Positions 42,936-51,290 of a stretch of 64,000 nt of DNA are shown here, piece after piece (the stretch's first letter is position 1; each line of letters opens with the position of its first letter). The translations under genes and the position numbers were made by a program. The notes beneath the pieces were generated by a model that worked only from the letters and a program-made list of their open reading frames with translations, had not been told where the DNA came from and did not search any database. Source of the stretch: Pedobacter kyungheensis (GTDB lineage: Bacteria; Bacteroidota; Bacteroidia; Sphingobacteriales; Sphingobacteriaceae); assembly GCF_000812965.1 (NCBI RefSeq), contig NZ_JSYN01000015.1:1-64000 (forward strand), in the 5' to 3' direction.

Positions 42936-43376
42936 ATGGAATTATCCTGCCCGATATCTGCCGAAAGAATAAACGAAAATGTGGTGCGCATTATAGCCTT
43001 TATGGTTGCCGTAATCGCTACCGCTTGTTTAATATTTGCCAATTATTGGGCCATATTATTTTTGATTTTCGATTTTGCCAGCAGGGCTTTTACTTCAGGG
43101 AAATTCAGTTTGTTGAAGTATGTCGCCCTAAAGATTGACCAGAAACTGGCACTGCCAAAACAAATGAAAGATCTGGCTCCAAAGAAATTCGCCGCAACCT
43201 TAGGCTTTGTATTTTGCCTGCTGATTACGGCGATGTTCTTATTCGATTTTCCTTTAGCAGCAATGGTTTTTACCGCAGTGATGGTGCTGTTTGCTTTGCT
43301 TGAAAGCCTGTTTGCTATTTGTGTGGGCTGTTATGTTTACAGTTTCCTGCAATTGTTAAAAGGCAACAAAGCTTAA
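42936..43376 (+). CDS. DUF4395 membrane protein
   Basis: 146 aa. Four hydrophobic helices follow a cytoplasmic-looking N-terminus with MELSCPISAERINENVVRIIAFMVAVIATACLIFANYW. The CPxSxERINE opening is the diagnostic DUF4395 part. The start at 42936 excludes a 21-residue N-terminal extension that lies over an AT-rich promoter-like stretch. It stands alone between divergent genes. Function unknown. Confidence 0.85.
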   Translation: MELSCPISAERINENVVRIIAFMVAVIATACLIFANYWAILFLIFDFASRAFTSGKFSLLKYVALKIDQKLALPKQMKDLAPKKFAATLGFVFCLLITAMFLFDFPLAAMVFTAVMVLFALLESLFAICVGCYVYSFLQLLKGNKA

Positions 43377-43377
43377 T

Positions 43378-44409
43378 TTATGGCTGTAAAGCTTTTCTAA
43401 CTGCCGGGGCAATCCGGGTACCATAAATTTCTATAGCTTTCATCATGGCCGCGTGCGATGGGCCACCAACATCCATGTGTGCTGAGAAACGGGTTAGGCC
43501 AAATGTTTCCTGCAAAGCCAGGATTTTATCAATGGCCTGGTTGGCATCGCCGATAATTAAAGCTCCGTCTTTGCTCATTCCGGCATCGAACTGGTTCCGT
43601 TGATAAGGCGCCCAGCCACGTGTACGGCCAATCCTGTTCATTTGAGCAGAATAAAGCGGATAATAATAATCTGCTATTTCGCTGGTGTCTTCTCCAAATA
43701 GGGAATGCATGTGTACGCCAACTTCAAATTTATTCATATCGTGACCGTAAGCCTGATATACTTTTTTGTAATAATCGAACAGGGGCTTAAACTGTATGGG
43801 CTGACCACCAATAATGGCAAACATAACTGGTAAACCTAGTCTGCCGGCGCGCTCTACCGATTCTGGTGTGCCACCTATGGCTACCCAGATTTTTAAGTTA
43901 TCGTTTACTGCGCGGGGTAAAATTTCCTGGTTATTGAGTTCCGGTCTGAATTTACCTTTCCAGTTAATTTTGGATGAAGCATTGATTTTCAAAAGTAAAT
44001 CCAGTTTCTCTTCGTAAAGCGCGTCGTAATCTTGCAGGTTGTAGCCAAACAACGGGAACGATTCGATAAAACTGCCGCGACCAGCCATTAATTCGGCCCT
44101 GCCATTCGAAATTAAATCGATAGTGGCAAAACTTTGGTACAACTTTACCGGATCTGATGAACTTAAAACAGAAACTGCACTGCCTAGCTTGATGTTTTTG
44201 GTTACAGTGGCTGCCGCTGCCAGAATAATTTCCGGGCTCGACACGGCATAATCTGGTCGGTGATGCTCGCCAATGCCATAAAAATCCAAACCCACTTCAT
44301 CCATGAGTTTAATTTCCGCTATAATTTCCTGAAGTCGCTGTTGGGCGGGTTGAATTTCTCCATTTGCGTTGATTTGCAAATCGCCGAACATGCCAATACC
44401 TAATTCCAT
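43378..44409 (-). CDS. LLM-class flavin-dependent oxidoreductase
   Basis: 343 aa TIM-barrel of the bacterial luciferase-like superfamily. Family features are MELGIGMFGDL at the N-terminus, DEVGLDFYGIGEHHRPDYAVSSPEIILAAAATVTKNIKLGSAVSVLSSSDPVKLYQSFATIDLISNGRAELMAGRGS, and FSAHMDVGGPSHAAMMKAIEIYGTRIAP near the end. Members use FMN or F420; FMN is likely here. The substrate is not predictable. It has its own promoter. Confidence 0.9.
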   Translation of the reverse strand: MELGIGMFGDLQINANGEIQPAQQRLQEIIAEIKLMDEVGLDFYGIGEHHRPDYAVSSPEIILAAAATVTKNIKLGSAVSVLSSSDPVKLYQSFATIDLISNGRAELMAGRGSFIESFPLFGYNLQDYDALYEEKLDLLLKINASSKINWKGKFRPELNNQEILPRAVNDNLKIWVAIGGTPESVERAGRLGLPVMFAIIGGQPIQFKPLFDYYKKVYQAYGHDMNKFEVGVHMHSLFGEDTSEIADYYYPLYSAQMNRIGRTRGWAPYQRNQFDAGMSKDGALIIGDANQAIDKILALQETFGLTRFSAHMDVGGPSHAAMMKAIEIYGTRIAPAVRKALQP

Positions 44410-44427
44410 ACGTTAAAATAATTTTAA

Positions 44428-44435
44428 CAAAGGTA
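44428..44435 (-). promoter_or_regulatory. Predicted -7 box for the LLM oxidoreductase gene
   Basis: Reads TACCTTTG on the minus strand, an exact TAnnTTTG, 18 nt before the ATG at 44409. Confidence 0.5.
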
Positions 44436-44477
44436 ATGGCTTTGTATTTGCCGGAATTTGATGTATGGTAAGAAAAT

Positions 44478-44511
44478 GGTTAACTGTTTAAATCGTTGAA
44501 CTGGTTAATTG
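44478..44511 (+). repeat. Single copy of the GTTAAC repeat
   Basis: GGTTAACTGTTTAAAT then AACTGGTTAATTG, the same words as the cluster at 23095-23236. It sits between the LLM promoter and the small membrane protein gene. Confidence 0.7.
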
Positions 44512-44625
44512 TTTGACTTAACACACCGTGCATACTGCGATGCTTTTTGGTATAGTTTAATTATTCAACGTGATTAACTGCAGGTTAAGAAAGGATATGT
44601 TTTTAAAAATTAGATTTTACAAACT

Positions 44626-45060
44626 TTAATCAAGCTTGCCTAACGATTTTAAGATTGAAGCCAGTTCCTCAAACTGATAATCGAAATTGGTAACATCGAT
44701 ATTGAACTGCTTTCCGCTTTTTAAGGAAACCGAAATGAAATAATAAGGATGCCTGGTATAAAAAGGGTTGTCGTCAACTGATTTAATGGTATCAATTTCT
44801 TTCCATTTAAAAGTGCCTTTATCCAGAAATGTTATTTCATTCTGATCAGCAACAATTGCATATTCATCTTGTTTCGAAATCAAATTTTTTAGGAAGAAAG
44901 TCATGAATATCACAAGTAATGCCAAAGCAATTAATACAGAAGCTGTTTCGCTTAAATTGGAATTAAAGATTATAAAAACCACAACTAATGGAAAAATACT
45001 AAAGCCAATAATTAATGGGGCCAGATTACTATTGTCTTTTACTTTAATAGATGTAACCAT
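44626..45060 (-). CDS. Small membrane protein with PH-like C-terminus
   Basis: 144 aa. Two hydrophobic helices (about 16-34 and 38-58) are followed by a soluble part with QNEITFLDKGTFKWKEIDTIKSVDDNPFYTRHPYYFISVSLKSGKQFNIDV, whose strand pattern resembles bacterial PH-like domains (bPH2, YdbT-type). A single gene; function unknown. It has no obvious -7 box immediately upstream. Confidence 0.72.
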   Translation of the reverse strand: MVTSIKVKDNSNLAPLIIGFSIFPLVVVFIIFNSNLSETASVLIALALLVIFMTFFLKNLISKQDEYAIVADQNEITFLDKGTFKWKEIDTIKSVDDNPFYTRHPYYFISVSLKSGKQFNIDVTNFDYQFEELASILKSLGKLD

Positions 45061-45120
45061 TTTTTGAGCGATTGAGTGGTTAATTTAGTAATTCTTTTTA
45101 GAAATAGCTAACCATTCATA

Positions 45121-45313
45121 GGTCAGATGGTAACATCTGACCTCACCTAAATCGGAATCGTTAAAGTTTTTTCATTATGGTTTGTCATCTTAAGCCTGCC
45201 GAAGGAATTTGGCAAACATATTTTTCCATTCCGCAAATAAAAATCTGCAATAAGCTGATGCAAATCCTGTGAGACCCTGAAACACCCGACCGTTCGGGCG
45301 GAGGTTCAGGGTG
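45121..45313. repeat. Intergenic mosaic of nested palindromes
   Basis: The non-coding region downstream of hscA holds GGTCAGATG (45121-45129) paired exactly with CATCTGACC (45134-45142) over a 4-nt loop, and a nested structure in which ACCCTGAA (45274-45281) pairs with TTCAGGGT (45305-45312) and CCCGA (45285-45289) with TCGGG (45294-45298). No terminator-like T tract is attached to either. The rest to 45376 consists of AAACTGAAAATTG-type low-complexity words. No gene is seen. Confidence 0.65.
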
Positions 45314-45376
45314 AAGACCGGCTCCACTGAAAATTGCCAGCTGAGAACTGCAAACTGAAAATTGTAAACTGAAAAA

Positions 45377-47233
45377 CTACTCTATCTTCTTGCCTTTCAT
45401 GGCTGTCGAAATAGCAGCATCCATTACGCGCTCGGCAAAGGGGCGGGTAAATTCGTTCAGTTCATCAGCTTTTTTAAGGATGGTATCTTTATCCTGACTG
45501 GCTAGAGCCGTTTTAAGTGCCTCAATATGTGTTTTAGTTTCTGCTATTTCTGCTTCGGTTAAGTGTTCAGCATGTTTTTCGATAAAGCGCTCAGCTGTAT
45601 ATTGCAGCTGTTCGCCTTCGCTTCTGGCTTCGATTAACATTCTTTGTTGTACATCACTTTGTGCGTGCTCAATACTATCTAAAAGCATTTTCTCTACGGT
45701 ATCGTCACTTAAACCGTAGCTTGGGGTAATTTCGATTTCCTGTTTTACACCTGAGCGGAGCTCAATAGCCTGTACCGTTAAAATACCATCGGCATTAAGC
45801 AGAAAATTGATATCTACTTTCGGTAAACCTGCAGGCATAGCCGGGATTCCTTTTAAGTCGAACTCAGCGAGTTTACGGTTTTCTTTTACCAGATCGCGTT
45901 CGCCCTGATAAACAGAAATTTTCATGTTCACCTGACCATCAACAGAAGTGGTGTACTGCCTGCCGGCTTTGGTCGGCACTTTGCTATTGCGCGCAATAAT
46001 CACATCCATTAGTCCGCCCATGGTTTCGATACCCAAAGAGAGGGGAGTAACATCAAGCAGTAAAATATCCGAACGGTTTCCGGCCAGTACATCGGCCTGG
46101 ATAGCTGCTCCTAATGCTACTACTTCGTCGGGGTTAATATTGTCTTGCGGGATTTTGCCGAAGAAATTTTGAACCTGCTGCTTTACATACGGTGTGCGTG
46201 TAGAACCACCCACTAATATCACTTCGTCGATATCAGCAGCTGTTAAATCAGCATCTTTTAAAGCATTTTTGCATGCCGTAATGGTTTCTTCAACTTTAGC
46301 AGCAATTAATTGTTCGAAAGTTTGCTTATCGAGTGTGCACCAGATTTCGCCAACTTTTTCATTGTACAAATTCTGGTTCGATAATGCTTTTTTTGCAGCC
46401 TCGGCCTGTAGCCTTAGCGTTTGCATCAATATATTATCCTGAGCCAGGGCAGTTACATCGAGTTTATTTTGAGCAATCCAGTAATCCAGAATTGCACGGT
46501 CGAAATCATCACCACCTAAATAGGTATTTCCGTTGGTAGCCAGCACTTCGAAAATTCCGTTCTGGATTTGCAGAATGGATACATCGAAAGTACCACCACC
46601 TAAATCGTAAACGGCAATGGTTTTCTGTTGCGTAGGATCTAAGCCTATGCCATAAGCCAAACTGGCTGCGGTAGGTTCGTTAACAATACGCATAACATCT
46701 AAACCTGCGAGTTTTCCGGCATCGCGTGTGGCCTGGCGCTGACTATCGTTAAAGTAAGCCGGAACGGTAATTACTGCACGGTTAACCGGCGTTTTTAGTG
46801 CGTGTTCTGCTCTGGCTTTAAGTTCTTTTAATATTTCGGCCGAAAGCTCAATAGGGGTATAGAAACGATCGCCTGCATGGATTTTTACCAATGCATCGCT
46901 ATCATCGTCGATAATTTTATAAGAAAAAGTAGCGGCATGATCGGCCACATCTTTATACGAACGGCCCAATAATCTTTTAACCGAAAATATGGTGTTCGAT
47001 GGATCGGTTGTTAAAAATTCTTTAGCCTCGTTACCTACAATGGCTTCGTTCTGGTTGTTGAAATAAACTACCGATGGCACCAATACGCCCTTGCCCGAAT
47101 CGTTAATTACCTGTGGGTTTTTATCAGGGTTAATAAATGCAACCAGGCTGTTGGTGGTACCTAAATCTATTCCGACGATAATTTCTTCCTTTTGAAACGA
47201 ACCTGTAGCAAGGTTAATCGATATTTTTGCCAT
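45377..47233 (-). CDS. hscA: HscA-type Hsp70 chaperone
   Basis: 618 aa Hsp70. It has DLGTTNS near residue 25, [17 protein letters not shown] and DEVVALGAA, typical of Hsp70 ATPase domains, and a substrate-binding domain with [17 protein letters not shown]. The C-terminus ends [15 protein letters not shown] without the acidic EEVD-like or GGM tails of DnaK, which with the N-terminal extension fits HscA, the specialist chaperone for iron-sulfur scaffold IscU. It is not beside isc genes here. The start at the ATG of 47233 is 5 nt from a -7 box. Confidence 0.88.
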   Translation of the reverse strand: MAKISINLATGSFQKEEIIVGIDLGTTNSLVAFINPDKNPQVINDSGKGVLVPSVVYFNNQNEAIVGNEAKEFLTTDPSNTIFSVKRLLGRSYKDVADHAATFSYKIIDDDSDALVKIHAGDRFYTPIELSAEILKELKARAEHALKTPVNRAVITVPAYFNDSQRQATRDAGKLAGLDVMRIVNEPTAASLAYGIGLDPTQQKTIAVYDLGGGTFDVSILQIQNGIFEVLATNGNTYLGGDDFDRAILDYWIAQNKLDVTALAQDNILMQTLRLQAEAAKKALSNQNLYNEKVGEIWCTLDKQTFEQLIAAKVEETITACKNALKDADLTAADIDEVILVGGSTRTPYVKQQVQNFFGKIPQDNINPDEVVALGAAIQADVLAGNRSDILLLDVTPLSLGIETMGGLMDVIIARNSKVPTKAGRQYTTSVDGQVNMKISVYQGERDLVKENRKLAEFDLKGIPAMPAGLPKVDINFLLNADGILTVQAIELRSGVKQEIEITPSYGLSDDTVEKMLLDSIEHAQSDVQQRMLIEARSEGEQLQYTAERFIEKHAEHLTEAEIAETKTHIEALKTALASQDKDTILKKADELNEFTRPFAERVMDAAISTAMKGKKIE

Positions 47234-47238
47234 AGCCG

Positions 47239-47246
47239 CAAATTTA
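47239..47246 (-). promoter_or_regulatory. Predicted -7 box for hscA, leaderless geometry
   Basis: Reads TAAATTTG on the minus strand, an exact TAnnTTTG, 5 nt before the ATG at 47233; implies an mRNA beginning close to the start codon. Confidence 0.55.
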
Positions 47247-47302
47247 CAATAATGTTGTAAGGTTTTAGAACCCGAATGTTTTTTAAAAGTCAATAGTTTT
47301 AG

Positions 47303-47660
47303 GTGGGAGTCGGAGGTCAGGAGACCGGAGTCGGAAGATCAGATGTGTTATTAGTTGGGGATTGGGAGTTTTAAGTTATGAGTTTTGACTGGAAGTTTTA
47401 TATCGTTATATCTTCGGACTCCTGACTTTCGGACCGCCGACTCATTTTGTCTTTTACCACCTTAGACACCTAAGAGCAGCAAAGAACTTAATCTTCTACT
47501 TCGATCTTTATATCGTTATATCTTCGGACTCCTGACTTTCGGACCGCCGACTCATTTTGTCTTTTACTACCTTAGACACCTAAGAGCAGCAAAGAACTTA
47601 ATCTTCTACTTCGATCTTTATATCGTTATATCTTCGGACTTCTGACTTTCGGACTCATTT
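47303..47660. repeat. Tandem array of 110-bp units sharing the CTTAGGTG core
   Basis: This fills the gap between hscA and the glycosyltransferase gene. Unit starts are 47401 and 47511 (two copies differing by one base over 110 bp), and a third, partial unit at 47621. Each contains TATCGTTATATCTTCGGACT, GACCGCCGACTC and CCTTAGACACCTAAG (the reverse complement of the 18 kb array core). The last partial unit runs into the stop codon of the glycosyltransferase gene (TGA at 47655-47657). A related inverted fragment (GGAGTCGGAAGATC) is at about 47327-47340. Confidence 0.88.
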
Positions 47661-48881
47661 ATTCTTCTCTTCAATCCAAAGACTCATGTATTTAGTGCTC
47701 TGAACAGTGTGGTGATTTAAAATCTGACCGATGAAATTGCTTTGGCGGTGTTTGGTTAAATCTGACAACAATTGGTTTACCTGTTGTATAAAAGCATCAG
47801 CAAAATCAGTGGAAGCATAACGTTCGTTAATAATTTGAACACCGTTTTGCTGTGCTGCCTGCCATGCGGTTTCGTTCTGGTATAGCTCAGCAGCCTGCTC
47901 CGCAAACAGGGTTAAGTCATCTTCAATAATGCCGTTCCAGGCTAGGTTACCTTTCATGGCTTCGGCGCCAACAGTTGTGGTTACCGATGGTGTACCGGTT
48001 TGCATGGCATCTATAAATTTGCCTTTAACACCTGCACCAAACTGGATTGGCGCAAGTAAAATTTTGTGGCAGGCAATGGTTTCCTGTGCGTTTACTGCCC
48101 TTCCTTTAATAAAAAAGCGTTCAGCTTTATTTTCGAGTTGCAGTACTTTTTGCGAAGGATAGGCACCATAAATATTCAGGCTGGCTTCGGGCAGTTTTTT
48201 GCGGAGCAAAGGCCATACCTTGGTTTTCAGGGTTTGAACGGTATGCCAGTTAGGTTCGTGCAGAAAATTGCCGATAAAAACGAAATCGGCCCTGTTTGCA
48301 AAAGGAATCCAATTTTGAATAGTATCTGCAGTGATTTCCTGCTCTAAAAATGGCAGATAATACAATAAGCTGGTACCAATTTTAAACTGTTTTTCGAGTA
48401 ATTTAATTTCTGCTTCCGAAATAATCAGAGACAGATCGCAACGAAGAATTGCTGCAATTTCGCGCTTGGCGGTATCAGAAAACAGGTTGAGTATTTCCTG
48501 CTTTTTAGTGCTTTGCTGGCGTGCCTGCCGTAAAAAATGTAAATCTTCAGTGTCTAAAATCCGCAAGGCACCGGGGCATTCTTGCTGCACGCGCCAACCG
48601 TATTGTTCTTCGATCATAAAACGATCAAACAGCACAATATCGGGGTTTAGCGCTTTTAAAAAAGTATTGAAACTTTCGTCGTTTAATTTAATCTCCTGTT
48701 CAACAACACTTGTGTTGCTAAAATCGTAACTGAAATCGCTTTTAGATGCTGCCGAGGCAAAGGTAATGTGATAGCCCTGAGTCAGAAATAAATCAACCAG
48801 CTGGATCATCCTGGTGCCTGCTGCCGATGAACCAGGTTCAGGCCAAACCAATCCGATAATCAATAATTTCTTAGCACTCAT
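47655..48881 (-). CDS. Glycosyltransferase, GT-B family
   Basis: 408 aa. The two-Rossmann GT-B pattern is seen: LIIGLVWPEPGSSAAGTRMIQLVDLFL at the N-terminus, the middle FVFIGNFLHEPNWHTVQTLKTKVWPLLRKKLPEASLNIYGAYPSQKVL, and the C-terminal nucleotide-sugar block ILLAPIQFGAGVKGKFIDAMQTGTPSVTTTVGAEAM. Likely a cytoplasmic sugar transfer enzyme for a surface polymer; donor and acceptor unknown. No polysaccharide cluster is adjacent. Its last codons overlap the edge of the 110-bp array. Confidence 0.85.
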   Translation of the reverse strand: MSAKKLLIIGLVWPEPGSSAAGTRMIQLVDLFLTQGYHITFASAASKSDFSYDFSNTSVVEQEIKLNDESFNTFLKALNPDIVLFDRFMIEEQYGWRVQQECPGALRILDTEDLHFLRQARQQSTKKQEILNLFSDTAKREIAAILRCDLSLIISEAEIKLLEKQFKIGTSLLYYLPFLEQEITADTIQNWIPFANRADFVFIGNFLHEPNWHTVQTLKTKVWPLLRKKLPEASLNIYGAYPSQKVLQLENKAERFFIKGRAVNAQETIACHKILLAPIQFGAGVKGKFIDAMQTGTPSVTTTVGAEAMKGNLAWNGIIEDDLTLFAEQAAELYQNETAWQAAQQNGVQIINERYASTDFADAFIQQVNQLLSDLTKHRQSNFIGQILNHHTVQSTKYMSLWIEEKNK

Positions 48882-48944
48882 GTTTTAAAATTTATGCAAA
48901 ATAAGCTGTTTTTAGCTCACAATTTTAAAAGCGGGGATTATTTC

Positions 48945-48952
48945 TAATTTTG
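48945..48952 (+). promoter_or_regulatory. Predicted -7 box for miaE
   Basis: TAATTTTG is an exact TAnnTTTG, 21 nt before the ATG at 48974. The TTG inside it opens a longer frame, which is why the real start is the downstream ATG. Confidence 0.55.
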
Positions 48953-48973
48953 CAGTTCGAAGAGAGAAACCAC

Positions 48974-49555
48974 ATGTTAGGATTAAAATTATTGACAGAC
49001 CCGCGTTGGGCAAATATTGCTGAATCGAATTTAGAAGAAATTTTATCTGACCATGCCTGGTGTGAACAAAAAGCAGCCAGTAATGCGATTACCTTAATTA
49101 CCCAAAACTCCGAGCACCAGGATCTGGTTGATGAGTTAACCGCTATTGCCATCGAAGAAATGCAGCATTTTCAGATGGTGATTAACATTATTAAAGAACG
49201 AGGCTATACTTTGAGTCGTGAACGTAAGGATGATTACGTAGGCCGGCTGGTAAAATTCAGCAAAAAGGATGGTAGCCGTAATCAGGCTTTTATCGACAGA
49301 CTTTTGTTTGCGGCCATGATCGAAGCCAGAAGCTGCGAACGTTTCCGGGTACTTTCTTTGAATATTAAGGATAAAGAGCTAGCTAAATTTTACCATGAAT
49401 TAATGGTTTCGGAGGCTGGCCATTATACTACATTCTTAAACTTTGCCCGTAAATACAGCACCGATGTAGATGTTGAAAAACGCTGGAAAGAGTGGCTGGA
49501 TTTTGAAGGTGAATTGATTCAGAGTTTCGGTACGAAGGAAGCGATACACGGTTAG
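48974..49555 (+). CDS. miaE: tRNA 2-methylthio-N6-isopentenyladenosine37 hydroxylase (MiaE)
   Basis: 193 aa diiron hydroxylase that hydroxylates the isopentenyl group of ms2i6A37 in tRNA. The E-x-x-H pairs of the ferritin-like four-helix bundle are visible in CEQKAASNAI / AIEEMQHFQMV and EARSCERF / SEAGHYTTFL. The N-terminal part MLGLKLLTDPRWANIAESNLEEILSDHAWCEQKAASNAI is typical. The ATG at 48974 is chosen over an upstream TTG frame that overlaps the -7 box. It lies divergent from the glycosyltransferase gene. Confidence 0.92.
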   Translation: MLGLKLLTDPRWANIAESNLEEILSDHAWCEQKAASNAITLITQNSEHQDLVDELTAIAIEEMQHFQMVINIIKERGYTLSRERKDDYVGRLVKFSKKDGSRNQAFIDRLLFAAMIEARSCERFRVLSLNIKDKELAKFYHELMVSEAGHYTTFLNFARKYSTDVDVEKRWKEWLDFEGELIQSFGTKEAIHG

Positions 49556-49608
49556 ATCAGTTTGCAATTTTCAGTTAACAATTTTTCATAGTAAACTGTT
49601 AACCGAAA

Positions 49609-49688
49609 ACTGTTAATTGCCAACTAATCAGTTTTCAGTGGGCTGTGCTAACTGGCAACTGCTTATTGTTAACTGTTAATTGCCAACT
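49609..49688. repeat. Repeated 17-nt word reaching into the DUF3810 gene
   Basis: ACTGTTAATTGCCAACT occurs at 49609-49625 and again at 49672-49688, 63 bp apart. The second copy overlaps the last four codons and stop of the DUF3810 gene. Similar words recur at about 45330-45370 and 54975-55005. No coding function is apparent. Confidence 0.65.
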
Positions 49689-50749
49689 GCCAGCTCTTTT
49701 TTATGAATGTTCCACAGCCAGATAACAATATCCTGGTAGCTGTTTATGCCTTTTTGCTGGTTGTTGAGTTTTAAGAAACGATCGAAAGCGGCATCCATGT
49801 AGCCGAACATTTGCCCGTTGTATTTGCGCCAAAACTCTTTTTCGGCTTTAAAATCGGCCAAAACCTGTGGCAGCAGCTTGTCGTGCAATATTTTGTAGTC
49901 ATCAGGCGATTTCATTCTGATTTCGAAAAGAATATACCTGAGCATTTCGTAATTTGCTGAATACTGGTAATTTAAATCAGGGCTGTTGCTTGCGGTCAGG
50001 TAACCTAAAAGATTGGCTTCATCTTCGTAAGCAATACCCAGCTGATGGGCAATTTCATGACAGGAAACGTAAGGTTTAACAAAATCAGGTAAATTGGTAT
50101 TCATATTGGCTTCGCCAGAAAGAGGCGCATAATAGCCTTCAATACCCACCTTGCTAATTACCCACGGGCTTAATACCGCCTTTAAACAGGGGTTTGAATA
50201 CCTGAACAAAGGGTTTTTCTTTTCCATTAAATTGTAGGCCTGGGCCGAAATTTTTTCGAGCTCGGCCACCTGATAAGCAGGAATCTTGCCCTGCTTTAGC
50301 TTTAAAGCATTTGTTTTATCTACAAAATAGTTGCCCAGCTGTACCAGTTCTTTAACATTGTATTTTTCATAGCCAATGCCCAGTTCTTCACTCACACTTG
50401 GCCGGCTGTAATTTAAGCCCCATACTATTTTGAAAATAATATACAGCAGCAAAAAGAAATTGAATACCCGTAAAGGAATAATAATGCGGTCTTGCTTTTT
50501 GAACGCTTTACGCTTTTTATAAAACCGCACAATTTTATACAGCACAAAACCAATCAAAATAGCGTAAATGATATCGCCTATGGCGAAAGGAAAAATACCC
50601 GAAATAAATCTTAAAGCGGATGAAATGTAGGGGTAAAAACCTGTTGAGTAAAGTTTTTGGACTGGAGTAGGGAAGAAGCCAAATAAGTATATGGTAATGG
50701 CTATGCCAAAAATAATCAGCGATTTTAATGATAATGAACGGGTTGTCAT
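49676..50749 (-). CDS. DUF3810 membrane protein with a zinc-peptidase-like motif
   Basis: 357 aa. Three hydrophobic helices in the first 110 residues precede a cytoplasmic or periplasmic domain containing CHEIAHQLGIAYEDEANLLGYL (HExxH with a downstream Glu, the gluzincin-like arrangement), then EMLRYILFEIRMKSPDDYKILHDKLLPQVLADFKAEKEFW. DUF3810 proteins are confined mainly to Bacteroidota; the metalloprotease activity is suspected but not proved. The gene starts 3 nt after the YoeB toxin stop codon on the same strand and so may be read from the toxin promoter. Confidence 0.85.
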   Translation of the reverse strand: MTTRSLSLKSLIIFGIAITIYLFGFFPTPVQKLYSTGFYPYISSALRFISGIFPFAIGDIIYAILIGFVLYKIVRFYKKRKAFKKQDRIIIPLRVFNFFLLLYIIFKIVWGLNYSRPSVSEELGIGYEKYNVKELVQLGNYFVDKTNALKLKQGKIPAYQVAELEKISAQAYNLMEKKNPLFRYSNPCLKAVLSPWVISKVGIEGYYAPLSGEANMNTNLPDFVKPYVSCHEIAHQLGIAYEDEANLLGYLTASNSPDLNYQYSANYEMLRYILFEIRMKSPDDYKILHDKLLPQVLADFKAEKEFWRKYNGQMFGYMDAAFDRFLKLNNQQKGINSYQDIVIWLWNIHKKELAVGN

Positions 50750-50752
50750 TAA

Positions 50753-51013
50753 TTATTTGTAGTGACCTCTTAATGAGTGGATATGCAAAGAATCGTCTAC
50801 TATTTGATAAATGATTCTATGCTCTTCATTTATTCTTCGAGACCAAAGGCCTGTTAAATCATATTTTAACGGTTCTGGTTTCCCAATCCCTGTGTATGGA
50901 TGTTCGAGGATATCAATTATTAATTGCTCAATTTTCTTTTGAATTGCCTTATTTCCTGATTTTTTCCAGAATTTGATATCAGCTAGTGCCTCATCATAAT
51001 ATATGATTTCCAT
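50753..51013 (-). CDS. YoeB/Txe-family toxin (endoribonuclease)
   Basis: 86 aa. The RelE/YoeB fold is recognisable from IIYYDEALADIKFWKKSGNKAIQKKIEQLIIDILEHPYTGIGKPEPLKYDLTGLWSRRINEEHRIIYQIVDDSLHIHSLRGHYK. Catalytic residues of YoeB are probably Arg in SRRINEEHRIIY (Glu46 and Arg65 counterparts) and the terminal His/Tyr of RGHYK. It cleaves mRNA at the ribosome when free of antitoxin. It is downstream of a 65-aa antitoxin-like gene (46-nt gap), in the usual order antitoxin-toxin. Confidence 0.92.
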   Translation of the reverse strand: MEIIYYDEALADIKFWKKSGNKAIQKKIEQLIIDILEHPYTGIGKPEPLKYDLTGLWSRRINEEHRIIYQIVDDSLHIHSLRGHYK

Positions 51014-51059
51014 ATGATTGAGCGTGTGGTAGATGCTTTGTTGTAGTACTATTCAAAGG

Positions 51060-51257
51060 TTATTTCCATAAGTCCTCAATCGCGATTTTGGTGCCTTTTC
51101 CTGAATTCATTTGCTCCTGACTTCTTTTTATCTTGGCAACAAATTCTGGATTATAGGTGTTTTTTTCGGTGGTGAAATCAATCTTTAGGGCTTTTATAAA
51201 TGCCTTTAAAGCGGATAGTTGTTCTTTATTTTTAGGATGTACTATTAATGTTTCCAT
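51060..51257 (-). CDS. DUF2683-type antitoxin for the YoeB-like toxin
   Basis: 65 aa. It starts METLIVHPKNKEQLSALKAFIKALKIDFTTEK, a common N-terminus of DUF2683 proteins found beside YoeB/RelE toxins in Bacteroidota, and ends in an acidic, probably disordered toxin-binding tail. No conventional Phd/RHH domain is evident. It lies 46 nt upstream of the toxin gene on the same strand. Antitoxin function is inferred from the gene pair and size. Confidence 0.8.
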   Translation of the reverse strand: METLIVHPKNKEQLSALKAFIKALKIDFTTEKNTYNPEFVAKIKRSQEQMNSGKGTKIAIEDLWK

Positions 51258-51276
51258 GTTATTTCATTGTGATATA

Positions 51277-51284
51277 CAAATATA
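51277..51284 (-). promoter_or_regulatory. Predicted -7 box for the toxin-antitoxin operon
   Basis: Reads TATATTTG on the minus strand, an exact TAnnTTTG, 19 nt before the antitoxin ATG at 51257. It sits just before the dihydroorotase stop codon at 51291. Confidence 0.5.
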
Positions 51285-51290
51285 ACAAAT

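Noticed and set aside
45061-45376. A missed gene downstream of hscA
   Set aside because: Only palindromes and low-complexity words; no frame with codon-like composition.
45377-47233. DnaK rather than HscA
   Set aside because: The C-terminal GGM/acidic tail of DnaK is absent and the N-terminal extension is of HscA type.
47401-47660. CRISPR array or tRNA-like cluster
   Set aside because: Two copies are virtually identical across 110 bp, so it is a tandem duplication; no cloverleaf or anticodon is evident.
48950-48973. N-terminal extension of miaE
   Set aside because: The extension starts with the TTG of the -7 box; the ATG at 48974 fits family length.
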